64,000 nucleotides of DNA from Devosia sp. ZB163 (lineage in GTDB: Bacteria > Pseudomonadota > Alphaproteobacteria > Rhizobiales > Devosiaceae), in contig NZ_JAQRMY010000003.1 in the NCBI RefSeq assembly GCF_028613635.1, positions 260,787-324,786 of the forward strand. The letters run 5' to 3'. Position 1 is the first letter of the stretch; each line of letters opens with the position of its first letter. This document shows, piece after piece, positions 35,954 through 47,600 of this stretch. The notes under the pieces are model-generated. The model had not been told where the DNA came from. It saw nothing but the letters and a program-made list of their open reading frames with translations, and made no database searches. The position numbers were made by a program, and so were the translations under genes.

Positions 35954-38900
35954 ATGAACGCGCTTTCTTCCAGGCTGGGCCTGCTCGATGACGACATCAA
36001 GCAGGAGGAGAAGCTCTTCCGCCTCTGCAGGGACCTGCATGCCAAGATCCTGACGCCGATCGCTGGTGATTTCGCCTGGCGCTACCAGCCGGCCGACATG
36101 GATGCCGCGGCAGCCCTCGCCGCCGACTGGTGCAGCTGGCCCGAGTTCACGCCAACCACTGTCTGGGCCAAGAAGCAGGGCCATACGTGGTTCGCCGCCG
36201 AGGTCACCGTGCCCGAGGCGGCGCGCGGCAGGACGTTCGTGTTGCGCTTCACCTCGCAGTGGCAGGATCGTCCCGGCACGACCGATCCGCAGTGCCTCGC
36301 CTATCTCGACGGCAGGATCGCGCAGGCGATCGACGGCAATCACAACGAGCTGGTTATCGCCCGTGACGCGGTTCCCGGCACCAAGCGGACACTCCTCGTC
36401 AACGCCTTCACCTTTTTCGATCGTCCGCTCGTCGGCTTCAAGGTTGAGCTGATGGTTCGGCACGCCCGCGCCGAAAAGCTCTACTTCGACCTGATGACGC
36501 CGCTCGAGGTCGCGAGCCGCCTGCCGCAGACCGATGCGCGCCGCCACGCGGTGCTCAACCTCGTCGAGAAGTCGCTGCGCGCCATGGACCGGCGCGACGG
36601 GGTGACGCCTGAGTTCGAGGCCTCCCTCGATGCGGCGGAGGCAATCGCCGGCCAAATCTACGAGCTCGTCGATACCGAGGTGCAGCCGACCATTTCCGCC
36701 GTCGGCCATACCCATCTCGATGTCGGCTGGCTGTGGCGGGTGATGCACACGCGCGACAAGACGGGCCGAAGCTTTGCCACCGTGCTCAACCTGATGGCCG
36801 AGTACCCGGACTTCGTCTTCATGTACAACCAGTCGGTGCTTTTCGACTTCCTCAAGCGCGACTATCCCGAGCTCTGGGAGGGCGTCGTCGCCCGGCAGAA
36901 GACCGGCCAGTTCGAGATCGAAGGCGCAATGTGGGTCGAGCCCGACGCGAACATAGTCTCGGGCGAGTCCATGGTCCGCCAGATCATGCGCGGGCGCCGC
37001 TTTCACATCGAGCACTTCGGCGTCACGCCCAAGACCGTGTGGCTGCCGGACACGTTCGGCTATTCCGCCAACATGCCTCAGATCCTCGAGCGCTCCGGCC
37101 TCGAGTATTTCGTCACATCGAAGCTCAGCTGGAACGACACCGACCGGCACCCGTACGACACGTTTTTCTGGCGCGGCATCGACGGCACCAGGACCAAGGC
37201 GCAACTGATCACCGCCCAGCGGTTCGAGAGCGACCGGATCTTCACCACCTATAACTCGGACCTCTCGGTGAGCGAGGTGATGGGGGCCTGGAAGCGCTAC
37301 GAGCCGAAGGCGGTGAACGACGAAGTGCTGGTCTGCTACGGCTATGGTGACGGCGGCGGTGGCCCGACCCGGGCCATGATCGAGCGCGGCATGCGCCTCG
37401 AGCGCGGCATCCCCGGCGCCCCCAAGGTGAAGCTCGAGGGCATCGGTCCGTTCCTCGATCGGCTCGGCAAGCGCATGGACGAGAACGCCACGCGCTTTCC
37501 GACCTGGAACGGCGAGCTCTACCTGCAGTACCACCGCGGCACGCTCACCAATGTCGCCAAGAACAAGGCCAACAACCGCAAGGCCGAGCGGCTGCTGCGC
37601 GAGCTCGAGTTCCTCAGCGCCATGGCTATGCGGAGCGGCACGCCATATCCCAGCGAGAAGCTCAACGAGTTCTGGGAACTGGTGCTGATCAACCAGTTCC
37701 ACGACATCCTGCCGGGCACCTCCATTCCCGAGGTCTACGAGGATTCCGACGCCGAGTACGGCATGCTGTTCTCGACGCTCGGCTCAAAGAACGGCCCCTG
37801 GCACAGCGCCGCAAGCGCCGTTGCTCCGACAGGCGCCGGGACGCTGCGGCTCTTCAACTTCACCGGCCATGCCCGAGACAAAGCTCTGGTCCGGATCGAG
37901 GGCGCAGCCGAAGGCGCGGCCCTCACCCAGGGCGGCGAGACGCTGCCGCTGCAGGCGCTCGTCTCCGCCGACGGCACAGCTACGCTGGGCGCGCCGGCCA
38001 GCGTTCCGGCGCTCGGCTGGGCCGCAGCCTCGCTCGTCGTCGGGGCGGGGGGCCCGAAGTCGACTCTCTCGGCCTCCACGGGCCATCTCGAGAACGAGTT
38101 CGTCCGCGTCACGTTCGACAAGAAGGGCGAGATCACCTCGGCCTTTGACAAGCGGCACGGGCGCGAACTCATCGCTGCGGGCGAAGCGGCGAACCGCCTC
38201 GTCGCCTATGAAGACAAGCCCCTCAACTGGGATGCGTGGGACATCGATCGCTACTTCGAGGAGCAATCCTGGCGACTATCGGCGGGCGAGGCGAAGATTG
38301 AGCTAGTCGAAACTGGCCCGTATCGCGCTGCCCTGCGCATCGAGCGCAGGTACCAGAAGTCGCGCATCGTGCAGGTGGTTTCGCTCGAGGCGGGCGCCCG
38401 CCAGGTCGAGTTCGATACGTTCGTCGACTGGCAGGAACGGCAGACTGTGCTCAAGGCGGAGTTCCCGTTCGATCTCAATGTCTCGGAGATCCGCTCGGAA
38501 ATCCAGTTCGGGCATGTGACGCGCGCCACGCACCGCAACACCAGCTGGGATCGGGCCCGCTTCGAAGCCAGCATGCACCGCTGGGTCGACATCAGCGAGC
38601 CCGACTTCGGCGCGGCGCTGCTCAACGACTGCAAGTACGGCTATGACGCCGTCGAGCAACTGGTCCGGTTGACGCTGCTCCGTGGCGCCACCTTCCCGCA
38701 CCCCGAGGCTGACCGCGGCGAGCACCGGCTGAAGTACGCACTCTTCGTCCACGACGGCCTCCGCGACTTTGCTGACGTTCCGGTCGCTGCGGAGCGCTTC
38801 AACAACCCGGTCGCAGTGTTCGGCGACGCGTCGGCCATCTCCGATGGCCCCGCCACTCCGGCAACCTTCTCCTTCGCGTCGGTCGACAAGCCGAACGTGA

Positions 38901-39130
38901 CGCTCGAGACGGTGAAAAAGGCCGAGAAGAGCGACGCGCTGGTCCTTCGCGTGTTCGAGCACGCCAACGCCCGGGCCAACGCCTCCATTTCGTTCGGCGT
39001 GCCGATCCGCTCGGCCAAGCTGGTCAACCTGATGGAGGAGGGCGGAGAGCCGGTCGAGGTGACCGACAACACCATCACGCTCAACCTCAGGCCATTCGAG
39101 ATCGCTACGGTGAGGCTCGAACCCGACTGA
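35954..39130 (+). CDS. Glycoside hydrolase family 38 alpha-mannosidase
   Basis: 1058 residues from ATG 35954, after AAAGGGA. No signal peptide, so it is cytoplasmic and acts on imported mannosides. The GH38 zinc site is VGHTHLDVGW with His254 and Asp256; the nucleophile is Asp366 in WLPDTFGYSANMPQI; NQFHDILPGTS contains the further zinc ligand His583. N-terminal (about 1-240) and C-terminal (about 650-1058) beta-rich domains match bacterial class II mannosidases, which hydrolyse alpha-1,2/1,3/1,6 mannosides with retention of configuration. It is the last gene of the LacI-controlled operon. With the GlcNAc-Asn genes 10 kb upstream it suggests use of N-glycan fragments. Confidence 0.94.
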   Translation: MNALSSRLGLLDDDIKQEEKLFRLCRDLHAKILTPIAGDFAWRYQPADMDAAAALAADWCSWPEFTPTTVWAKKQGHTWFAAEVTVPEAARGRTFVLRFTSQWQDRPGTTDPQCLAYLDGRIAQAIDGNHNELVIARDAVPGTKRTLLVNAFTFFDRPLVGFKVELMVRHARAEKLYFDLMTPLEVASRLPQTDARRHAVLNLVEKSLRAMDRRDGVTPEFEASLDAAEAIAGQIYELVDTEVQPTISAVGHTHLDVGWLWRVMHTRDKTGRSFATVLNLMAEYPDFVFMYNQSVLFDFLKRDYPELWEGVVARQKTGQFEIEGAMWVEPDANIVSGESMVRQIMRGRRFHIEHFGVTPKTVWLPDTFGYSANMPQILERSGLEYFVTSKLSWNDTDRHPYDTFFWRGIDGTRTKAQLITAQRFESDRIFTTYNSDLSVSEVMGAWKRYEPKAVNDEVLVCYGYGDGGGGPTRAMIERGMRLERGIPGAPKVKLEGIGPFLDRLGKRMDENATRFPTWNGELYLQYHRGTLTNVAKNKANNRKAERLLRELEFLSAMAMRSGTPYPSEKLNEFWELVLINQFHDILPGTSIPEVYEDSDAEYGMLFSTLGSKNGPWHSAASAVAPTGAGTLRLFNFTGHARDKALVRIEGAAEGAALTQGGETLPLQALVSADGTATLGAPASVPALGWAAASLVVGAGGPKSTLSASTGHLENEFVRVTFDKKGEITSAFDKRHGRELIAAGEAANRLVAYEDKPLNWDAWDIDRYFEEQSWRLSAGEAKIELVETGPYRAALRIERRYQKSRIVQVVSLEAGARQVEFDTFVDWQERQTVLKAEFPFDLNVSEIRSEIQFGHVTRATHRNTSWDRARFEASMHRWVDISEPDFGAALLNDCKYGYDAVEQLVRLTLLRGATFPHPEADRGEHRLKYALFVHDGLRDFADVPVAAERFNNPVAVFGDASAISDGPATPATFSFASVDKPNVTLETVKKAEKSDALVLRVFEHANARANASISFGVPIRSAKLVNLMEEGGEPVEVTDNTITLNLRPFEIATVRLEPD

Positions 39131-39448
39131 GCCGGTCCCACCTCTCTTAAGCACGGGGCGGCGCTGTGCGTCGCCCTTGTTCATCCCAGTCGCGATTGCG
39201 GTTCCAGTTTCAAGTATGTCCGGCGGACTGGAATGGCCGCATGAGTCATTCTCTGCTACGACAAGCGTGTCGATCTGATGTTTGGCGACTCATTGTGCGG
39301 TATGGTACGAAGTTGCTGTAATGAAATAAGTATTTACAGTCAGTCGGTGGCCGTTTAACCAATGTTTAGGGATTTTCTACCAAATATTAATGGGTCGTTG
39401 TAGCGTGCTGCTAGGCGATCGTCGCAAGTGCCTGATTTGGGTGCAGGA
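39131..39448 (+). other. Mannosidase-to-response-regulator intergenic region (318 bp)
   Basis: A stem GGGCGGCG/CGTCGCCC with one wobble pair (39156-39163, 39169-39176) and tail TTGTTC is a weak terminator for the mannosidase operon. The rest is AT-richer than its surroundings. TTAA-N7-TTAG at 39355-39369 is one base off the CtrA consensus and may control the response regulator. No gene is seen. Confidence 0.4.
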
Positions 39449-40117
39449 ATGTCGAATCTCTGTCGGGTTGCGTTTGTAGATGACCATCCTGTCCTGCTCG
39501 ATGGCATCGCGGTGCTTTTTGGCCGCAATCCCGCGTTTGAAGTCGTTGCGACAGGGAATTCCGCCGATGCAGCGCTCCGCATCGTCGAGAAGCACGCCCC
39601 GGAAATACTGTTCCTCGACCTGAGCATGCCGGGCAATGTATTCGGCGCGATCGCGGAGATCTCGCGCAGCCAGCCCAATGTCAAGACGGTCGTCTTCACT
39701 GCATTCTCCAGCGTCGACTCCGCACTGCGCGCCCTCGATGCTGGCGCCATGGGCTTTGTGCTGAAGGGCAGCACGCTGACCGAGATGTTCGAAGCAACCG
39801 AGGCGGTCCGGCACGGCGAGCTTTTCATCACCAAGCAGTACGCCAGCCAGGTGATGGGCGGCCTGAGAAACCGGGCGCGACAGGACGAGATCAACAGGGC
39901 GATCAAGCTCAGCGTGCGCGAGAAGCAGATACTCGAGCACCTGATGCACGGCAGGACCAATCGGGAGATTGCCGACAGCCTCCTGCTCAGCGAAAAAACG
40001 GTCAAGCACTACATGACCAACATGATGAGCAAGCTGCACGCCCGCAACCGGGTCGAGCTGGTCATCGAAGCGCAGAAGTCCGGCCAGCGCGAGCAGTTCG
40101 CACCTGCTAGGTACTGA
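39449..40117 (+). CDS. NarL/FixJ-type response regulator
   Basis: 222 residues from ATG 39449; GTG 39428 is an alternative start. Receiver domain: acidic pair Asp11-Asp12, phosphoacceptor Asp57 in LFLDLSMPG, Thr in VVFTAFSS and Lys in GFVLKGS. The C-terminal LuxR helix-turn-helix is LSVREKQILEHLMHGRTNREIADSLLLSEKTVKHYMTNMMSKLHARNRVELV. It should dimerise on DNA when phosphorylated. The likely partner is the convergent histidine kinase, whose 3' end overlaps this gene by 11 bp. The peroxidase operon beyond the kinase is a plausible target, but this is inference. Confidence 0.93.
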   Translation: MSNLCRVAFVDDHPVLLDGIAVLFGRNPAFEVVATGNSADAALRIVEKHAPEILFLDLSMPGNVFGAIAEISRSQPNVKTVVFTAFSSVDSALRALDAGAMGFVLKGSTLTEMFEATEAVRHGELFITKQYASQVMGGLRNRARQDEINRAIKLSVREKQILEHLMHGRTNREIADSLLLSEKTVKHYMTNMMSKLHARNRVELVIEAQKSGQREQFAPARY

Positions 40118-41519
40118 TCGGCAGCGTAACGCGGATCTTCCGGCCGCGCGGTCGCAGCGCCGTGATCTCGAGCGTTCCCTTCAGCGCGCCGACGCGGTTG
40201 CGCATTCCGGCAAGCCCGAGCTTGTGGCCCGCCTTGGGCGCCTCGTCGCTGGGGGCGGTCCCGCCTGTATCGGCAACTTCGATGATGAGGTCGGTCGCAA
40301 TGCCCCGCGCGCTGACGGTCACCTCGGCCCCCGGTGCGTGCTTGAATGCGTTGGTGAGGCCCTCCTGCACGACCCTGTAAGCGCAGGTCTTGACGGCATC
40401 GGAGACTGTCTCCGGCAAGTCACTGAACGTCGCGAACACCTTGGAGCCCGTCAGGTCCTCGTGGCGGAAGACCGCGAGTTCCAGCGTCTCGCGGATGCCG
40501 ATGTCGCCGATCTCCGGGAGGCTGAGGCCGGCCGAGTTGTTGCGCAGTTCGGCGAGGCACGTCTGGGTGATGGTGATGAGTTCGTCGACCTGACTGGCGG
40601 AGAGCCCTTCCGGTGGCACCGACGAGGTCCCCGCGGACAGGCGTAGCATTACGAGGCTCAGCAACTGCACCGGCCCATCGTGCAGGTCGGAGCCGATCCG
40701 GGCCAGCAGGTGCTCGTTCGCTTCGCTCGCATCCAGCCTGGCCCTGTCGGCGCTCAGCATCAACTCGCGGTTGAGCGATGCCAGCTGCTGGGCATCCTCG
40801 ACGTGTTGCCGAAGGTCGGCCCGCTGGCGAGCAATCGTGAGCGTGCCGTGATGCACGATGAAGTAGAGCGCCCCGAGCATGAGGGCGGTCGTCAGGCTCA
40901 CAGTCATGAAGGTCGTGGTCCGGCTGTTCGCGAGCTCCGAGACCAGGAGGTCGGCCTCCTCGTAGAGCTCTCCTACGGCAATGACCTCGCCGGTTCGCAG
41001 GTCGTGCAGAGGCGCGTAGACCTCGATCAGGGGAACGCCCAGGTCGTTCTCGTGCTCGCTTTCGGGCGTATCCGCGTCATCGAGCGCGACGACCGTCTTG
41101 CCGCTTGCCGCCGCCGGCACGTCGTCCACGTCGAAGACTTCGCCGACATTCTCCTTAAGGGTGCTGTAGAGCAGCTTGCCGTTGAGCGACCAGATCTTGA
41201 TCGAGACAAGGCGTTCGCCGAGCGGCGTGTCTACGAACAGCGCGTCGAGCTCGCCCACTTCCTGCGCTGTAAGCGGACCTTCCGGCGCCATCTGCTGGAT
41301 ATGCGGCTCGAGAAACGCACCGAGGAATGCTGCCCATTCCTCGCCGGCCGTGCGCAGCGCCGTCTGCCTGATGAGGTCCCCCACCAGCGTTCCAAGGATC
41401 GCCATCGACAGGGTCAGGACGAGTCCGCCGACGGCAAGGAATTGTACCGACAGGCTGAGATTTCCCCACCTGGGGAGGGTGAAGGTTCGGGACTTTGGTC
41501 TGATCAGATCCGGCACCAA
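40107..41519 (-). CDS. NarL-type sensor histidine kinase (HisKA_3)
   Basis: 470 residues. TM1 spans about 23-50 and TM2 about 201-222, bounding a periplasmic sensor domain of some 150 residues with an acidic stretch (ALDDADTPESEHENDLG). The HisKA_3 dimerisation helix carries the phosphoacceptor His280 in ARIGSDLHDGPVQLLSLVMLRLS. The ATPase domain shows NAFKHAPGAEVTV, EVADTGG and KLGLAGMRNRVGALKG. It pairs by class with the LuxR-type regulator encoded tail to tail. It is divergent from the giant peroxidase gene with a 159-bp gap. The signal is unknown. Confidence 0.92.
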   Translation of the reverse strand: MVPDLIRPKSRTFTLPRWGNLSLSVQFLAVGGLVLTLSMAILGTLVGDLIRQTALRTAGEEWAAFLGAFLEPHIQQMAPEGPLTAQEVGELDALFVDTPLGERLVSIKIWSLNGKLLYSTLKENVGEVFDVDDVPAAASGKTVVALDDADTPESEHENDLGVPLIEVYAPLHDLRTGEVIAVGELYEEADLLVSELANSRTTTFMTVSLTTALMLGALYFIVHHGTLTIARQRADLRQHVEDAQQLASLNRELMLSADRARLDASEANEHLLARIGSDLHDGPVQLLSLVMLRLSAGTSSVPPEGLSASQVDELITITQTCLAELRNNSAGLSLPEIGDIGIRETLELAVFRHEDLTGSKVFATFSDLPETVSDAVKTCAYRVVQEGLTNAFKHAPGAEVTVSARGIATDLIIEVADTGGTAPSDEAPKAGHKLGLAGMRNRVGALKGTLEITALRPRGRKIRVTLPIST

Positions 41520-41678
41520 AGTCCTGCACCTCGGAAGGTCGAAGGGGGAAGCAGATCACCAGACCTTCTACGCTAACGCTCGACCACGAGAACCGGCAAC
41601 CCTCAGGGTAAGGCAATCCCCCGTGTTCGGCGTGGGTTGCAGGGGCGCGCTCAGGTCCCCGTCAGCAGGAGGGTTACC

Positions 41679-44600
41679 ATGGTTACCTACATCCGGTCGG
41701 ATCTCGACTTCATCCTCGCGCAGATCAAGATCGCCGAGGACCACGCGCTTTATGTGCAGAGCGGCGGGACGCAGGGTAAGCCGCTCTACGGACCCGGCGG
41801 TTCGATCCCGACCTACAATCTCTCCTGGGGCCTGCGCTCCGTCGACGGGACCAACAACAACCTCCTCCATCCGACCTGGGGCTCGGCCGACCAGCCCTTC
41901 CCGGAGAACCTGGGCACGGTGTGGCGTCCGGGGCAGGTGATGAATTTCGGGCCCGCCGGCTCCACGGCTGCGACCTATCTGCCGATGTCGGGCACTCCGA
42001 CTTCGTCGCAGGATCCGAACTTCCTAGTGGTCGACTCGAGCCTCCGAACGATTTCGAACCTGATCGTCGACCAGACCCTCGCCAACCCCTCCGCGATCCT
42101 CACCGCCCTGCAGCGCGCCGGCGTCGATGCCGGCCAGCAGATGGCCATCACCGCGCAGATCTCGGCTGCCTATGCACCGGTCCGCCCGCTCTATGAAGAC
42201 CTGGGCGATGCGCAGCGCGCCTACGCCAACGCTTCCGCCGCCGCAGCCGCGAGCCCGAACAACGTCGCACTGCAACAGGCTGCCGCAACTGCCTTGGCGG
42301 CTGTCAACGCAGCCGAACAGGCAATCGCCGACTCTCCGGCAAATGCTGCGCTCCTCACCCTGCTCGAGGCCAACGGCATCGAGATGGACGGGCTCAACGT
42401 ATCGATCCCGAACGTTGCGCCGGACGAGGGCCTGTCCGCGCCCTTCAACTCGTGGTTCACGCTGTTTGGCCAGTTCTTCGATCACGGCCTCGACCTCGTC
42501 GGCAAGGGCGGGAGCGGTACGGTCTACATCCCGCTCCTCCCCGACGACCCGCTCTTCAACGCCGCCACACCGGGGCTCAACTTCATGGTGCTCACCCGCG
42601 CCACGGTGCTGCCCGGCCCCGATGGCAATATGGGCACCGCCGACGACATCCGCCCAGTCAACACCACGACGCCGTTCGTCGACCAGAACCAGACCTACAC
42701 CTCGCACCCCTCGCACCAGGTGTTCCTGCGCGAGTATGCGCTGAACGCGGCCGGCAAGCCGGTCTCGACGGGTGAGCTTATTCAGGGCGTGCACGGCGGC
42801 ATGGCGACGTGGCTCGACGTCAAGATTCAGGCGGCCGATCTGCTCGGCATCCAACTCCTGGACTCCGACGTCGGCAACATTCCGCTATTGGCGACCGACG
42901 CCTATGGCGAGTTCATCCGTGGCGCCAACGGGTATCCGCAGATCGTCACCGGGACAGGTCTGATCGAAGGCAATCCGGCGGCCAATGGCGGCCTCGGCGT
43001 GCTGCTGCCGGCCAATACGGTCTACACCGGGCATGCATTCCTTGCCGATATCGCGCACAGCGCGGTGCCGACAGGCCTCGCTGACGGCGACATCGAGATC
43101 GGTCTCAACAATCCGGGCAACTTGCCGGGCGTCTATGACAACGAGTTGCTCGACGCGCACTACATCGCCGGCGATGGCCGCGCAAACGAGAACATCGGCC
43201 TGACCGCCGTGCACCACGTGTTCCATGCCGAGCACAACCGGCTGGTCGAGCACACCAAGGTTACGGTGCTCGAGTCGCGCGACGCGGCCTTCATCAACGA
43301 ATGGCTGCTGACCGATCTGACCCAGGCACAGGTTGATGCACTGGTCATTCCGCCGGAGGGGCCGGCGCGTGACACGTTCCTCGCCACCTTCACCTGGGAT
43401 GGCGAGCGGCTGTTCCAGACAGCCAAGTTCGGCACCGAGATGCAGTACCAGCATCTGGTGTTCGAGGAGTTCGCCCGCAAGATTCAGCCCAACATCAACG
43501 TCTTCCTCGTCCCGGACGGGTATGACGTGACGATCAACCCGGACATCGTCGCCGAGTTTGCGCACGTGGTCTACCGCTTCGGGCACTCGATGCTGACCGA
43601 GTCGATCGACCGGTACGACCCGACTTTCACCGATAGCGATATCGCCCTCGTCGAGGGCTTCCTCAACCCGGTTCAGTTCGAGACCAACGGGACCACCTCG
43701 CCGGTCGACGCCGAGATCGCGGCTGGCGCCATCATCCGCGGCATGACGCGGCAGGTCGGCAACCAGATCGACGAGTTCGTCACGAGCGCCCTCCGCAACA
43801 ACCTGCTCGGGCTGCCACTCGACCTCGCGACCATCAACCTCGCCCGCGGCCGCGATACGGGCGTGCCCTCGCTCAATGCGACGCGCCGCGAGTTCTATGA
43901 GGCGACCAACGAGGAATCGCTGCTCAAGCCCTATGAGAGTTGGGTCGATTTCGCCGGACACCTCAAGAACGAAGCCTCGATCATCAACTTCATAGCGGCC
44001 TATGGCACGCACTCGCTGATCACCGGTGAGACCACCGTGGAGGGCAAGCGCGACGCCGCGCTGACCCTGATCACGGGCGTCGCCGTGGGCAAGTTCGCTC
44101 TGATCCCCGGTTTCGTCGTGCCGACGGACGCCGTGGACTTCCTCAACGCCACCGGCACCTATGCCGGCGGCGCGCTCGGCGGCCTCGAGAATGTCGACCT
44201 GTGGATCGGCGGCCTTGCCGAAGAGACCATGCCGTTCGGCGGCATGCTGGGCTCAACCTTCAACTTCGTCTTCGAGACGCAGATGGAGAAGCTGCAGAAC
44301 GGCGACCGCTTCTACTACCTGCAGCGCCTTGATGGCCTGCACCTGTTCAGCGAGATGGAGGCCAATTCGTTTGCCGCCATGATCATGCGGAACACCGACG
44401 CCACGCACCTGCCTTCGGACGTGTTCTCGACCCCCGGCCTCATCCTCGAGGTTGACCGGACCAAGCAGTACAACGAGGGCCTGGGCGAAACGGCCGGCGC
44501 CGACGGCATCCTGCTCGATGACCCGAATACCGCGGTCAACGAAGCCGCCGACAACCTCGGCAACGACCCGACCGGCGGCGGCATCCTGACCCCGCTGGTG

Positions 44601-47600
44601 ATCCGCAACAACCCGGCCACGGTCGGGCCGGACACCAACTACCTGCGCTATACCGGTGACGAGCACGTGCTGCTCGGCGGCACAGACCAGGCCGACATCC
44701 TGATCGGCAGCATCGGTGACGACACGTTCTTCGGCGATGGCGGCAATGATCGGATCGACGGCGGGTTCGGCAACGACATCATCAATGGCGGCGACGGCGA
44801 CGACATCATCCGCGATGCCGGCGGCGACGACAACATCAAGGCCGGCAAGGGCAATGACGTGGTCAACGCCGGCAACGGTCTCGACCTGGTGCTCGCCGGC
44901 GACGGCCAGGACTTCGTGGTGCTGGGCACCGACATGGGTTCGGAGGTGTTCGGCGGCCTCGGCAACGACTTCATCCTGGGCAACAAGAACGCCGAGCGCA
45001 TTCTCGGCAACGAGGGCGACGACTGGCTGGAGACCGGCACGTTCGACGGCGCGCCCGGCGACAACTTCGACGAGATCTTCGCCCGTGACGGCATCGACGG
45101 AAACGATGTGTTTCTCGGCGATGGCGGTTTCGACGAGTTCATCGGCGAGGGTGGTGACGACGTCTTCGTGGGCAGCCCCGGCCGCGGCAAGATGGCCGGC
45201 ATGTCGGGCTTCGACTGGGCGACCTACAAGGACAACGCCGCCTTCGTGAATGCCGACCTGTCGGTGGGCATCGTGTTCGACGAGGCGCCCACCCTGCCGC
45301 AGAACTCCGCGCTCGACGAGTTCGAGTCCGTGGAGGGTCTCTCCGGCACCCAGTTCGACGACGTGCTCAAGGGCTCGAACGAAGACGCGACCACCATGCT
45401 GCCGCTCGCCCAGGGCGGCTCGACCGGGTACCTCGGCAGCGCACTCGACGCCCAGGGCATAGCGCTCATCAATGGCCTGCAGGCCGTACTCGGCGCCGGC
45501 GTCACCTCGTTCGCCTCGGGCGATATCATCCTTGGCGGTGACGGCAGCGATCGCATCTACGGCCAGGGTGGCGACGATATCATCGATGGCGACAAGTGGC
45601 TGAACGTTCGCATCAGCATCCGCCAGTTCGTCGTCGGGACCCCCGGCGGGATGGGTGCCGAACTCTATGGCGCCAACAACCTCAAGAGCATGACCAGCCC
45701 GGTCACCATCAACGGCGTCACCAAGCCGCTGACTGCCTGGATGCTCGAGGGCACCATCAATCCCGGCCAGTTGACGATCGTACGTGAAATCCTCTCGGAC
45801 CCGACACCGGGCAACAGCATCGACACCGCTGTGTTCCTGGGCAATCGCTCGGAATACACATTCGCCGCGACCGCGGACGGGCAGGTGATCGTCACGCATG
45901 CGATCGAGAACCAGCTCGATGGTACCGACAAGCTGCGCAACATCGAAAAGGTCGAGTTTCTCGACGGCAACGCGCTGAACATCATCACCGGCACTCCGTA
46001 CAACGATAACGGCGTTGCGCCGCTAGGCGCTCCGCCGCTGAACCAGCCGGTGCTCAACGGCACGGCAACCGGCGACCTGATCCTCGGCCTCGCGGGCACC
46101 GACGTGCTCAACGGCCTCGGCGGCAACGACGTCCTCGTCGGCGGCGCTGGCGGCAACACGGGGACCTTTGCAGACGACTTCAGCTCGACCAGCAACAACA
46201 ATCGCTACAACGACTCCGACGGCACGCTGACCTGGGCATCGAACTGGAGCGAGTCGGGCGACGACAACAGTTCCACGTCCGCGAACGGCCAGATCCGTGT
46301 CACCGATGGGGTGCTACAGTTCGACTCCGGCGACGGCGCCTCGATACAGCGCACGTTCAACCTCACCGGCGCTACGGCCGTGAATCTGAGGTACTCCATC
46401 GCCGAACAGAACCTCGACCTGAACACCGACGACGCCATCAACGTGTGGTTCTCCCGCGACGGCACCGAGGCGAACTATGTCCTGATCGACACTATCAACA
46501 GTGCCACCAACACCGCCTCCCGCAACATCGACCTCTCCGGCTACGGGCCATTCGGGACGGCGTCCATCCGCTTCGTCGCTTCCGGACTTGAGGCAACGGC
46601 TGGCAGCTCCGACATCGTCAACATCGACAATCTCGTGGTGACGGCATCCATTCCCACTCTCCACATCGGAACGGACACGCTCAACGGTGGAGCCGGCGAC
46701 GACACCTACTCGTTCACGATGGGGGATGGCGACGACGTCATCAACGAGCTCAACAACGAGGGCTCGGCCGACCTGATCTCGATCCTCGCCCCGACCACGG
46801 GCGTCGATCCGGCGACCGACCTGCCGATCCGGACATTGACGGCGTTGAATGCCGCCGACAATGACCAGGGTACCGCCAATGGCGACCTGGTGCTCAACTA
46901 CAGCCTGACGGACGGCGCGACTACGGTCGCGCAGACCATCACCGTGGTGAACCACTTCGACGGTGCGAACAACACCCAGCAGGGCGTCGAGCGCATCAAC
47001 TTCAACGGCGCCAGCTTTGCCGGCTACGCACTCGGCAGCGCGGACTACCTGATCAGCCGGACCGATCCGGCGAACCGGGACAGTGCCGCCAACGGCGTCA
47101 ACCTCTCCACCTCGCTGGCCAACAATATGATCGTCGGCGAGAACGGGACCGCCGACGCGATTACCGGTGGTCTCGGCAATGACCTGATCTTCGGCGGCAC
47201 CGGCGACAACGACCTGTTCGGCGGCGACGGCGACGACCTGCTCGTCGGCGGCTCGGGTAATGGCGACGATGACCTGATCGATGGCGGCCTCGGGGCAGAC
47301 ACGATGGTCGGCCTCGCCGGCAACGACGACTACGTGGTCGACGACGTGCTCGACGTCGTGGTGGAGGCCGCAGGTGGCGGCACCGACGAGGTGCTGACCG
47401 AAATGGCCGCGCTCTCCATCGAGCTCATGGCGAACGTCGAGAACCTCACCTACACCGGCATCGATGCCGACCAGTTCGTCGGTACCGGCAACAGCATCGC
47501 CAACGTCATCTCCGGCGGCGACCTGGCCGATACGCTGAACGGCCTTGCCGGCAACGACACGCTCAATGGCGGTCTGGGCGCCGATATCCTCAACGGCGGC

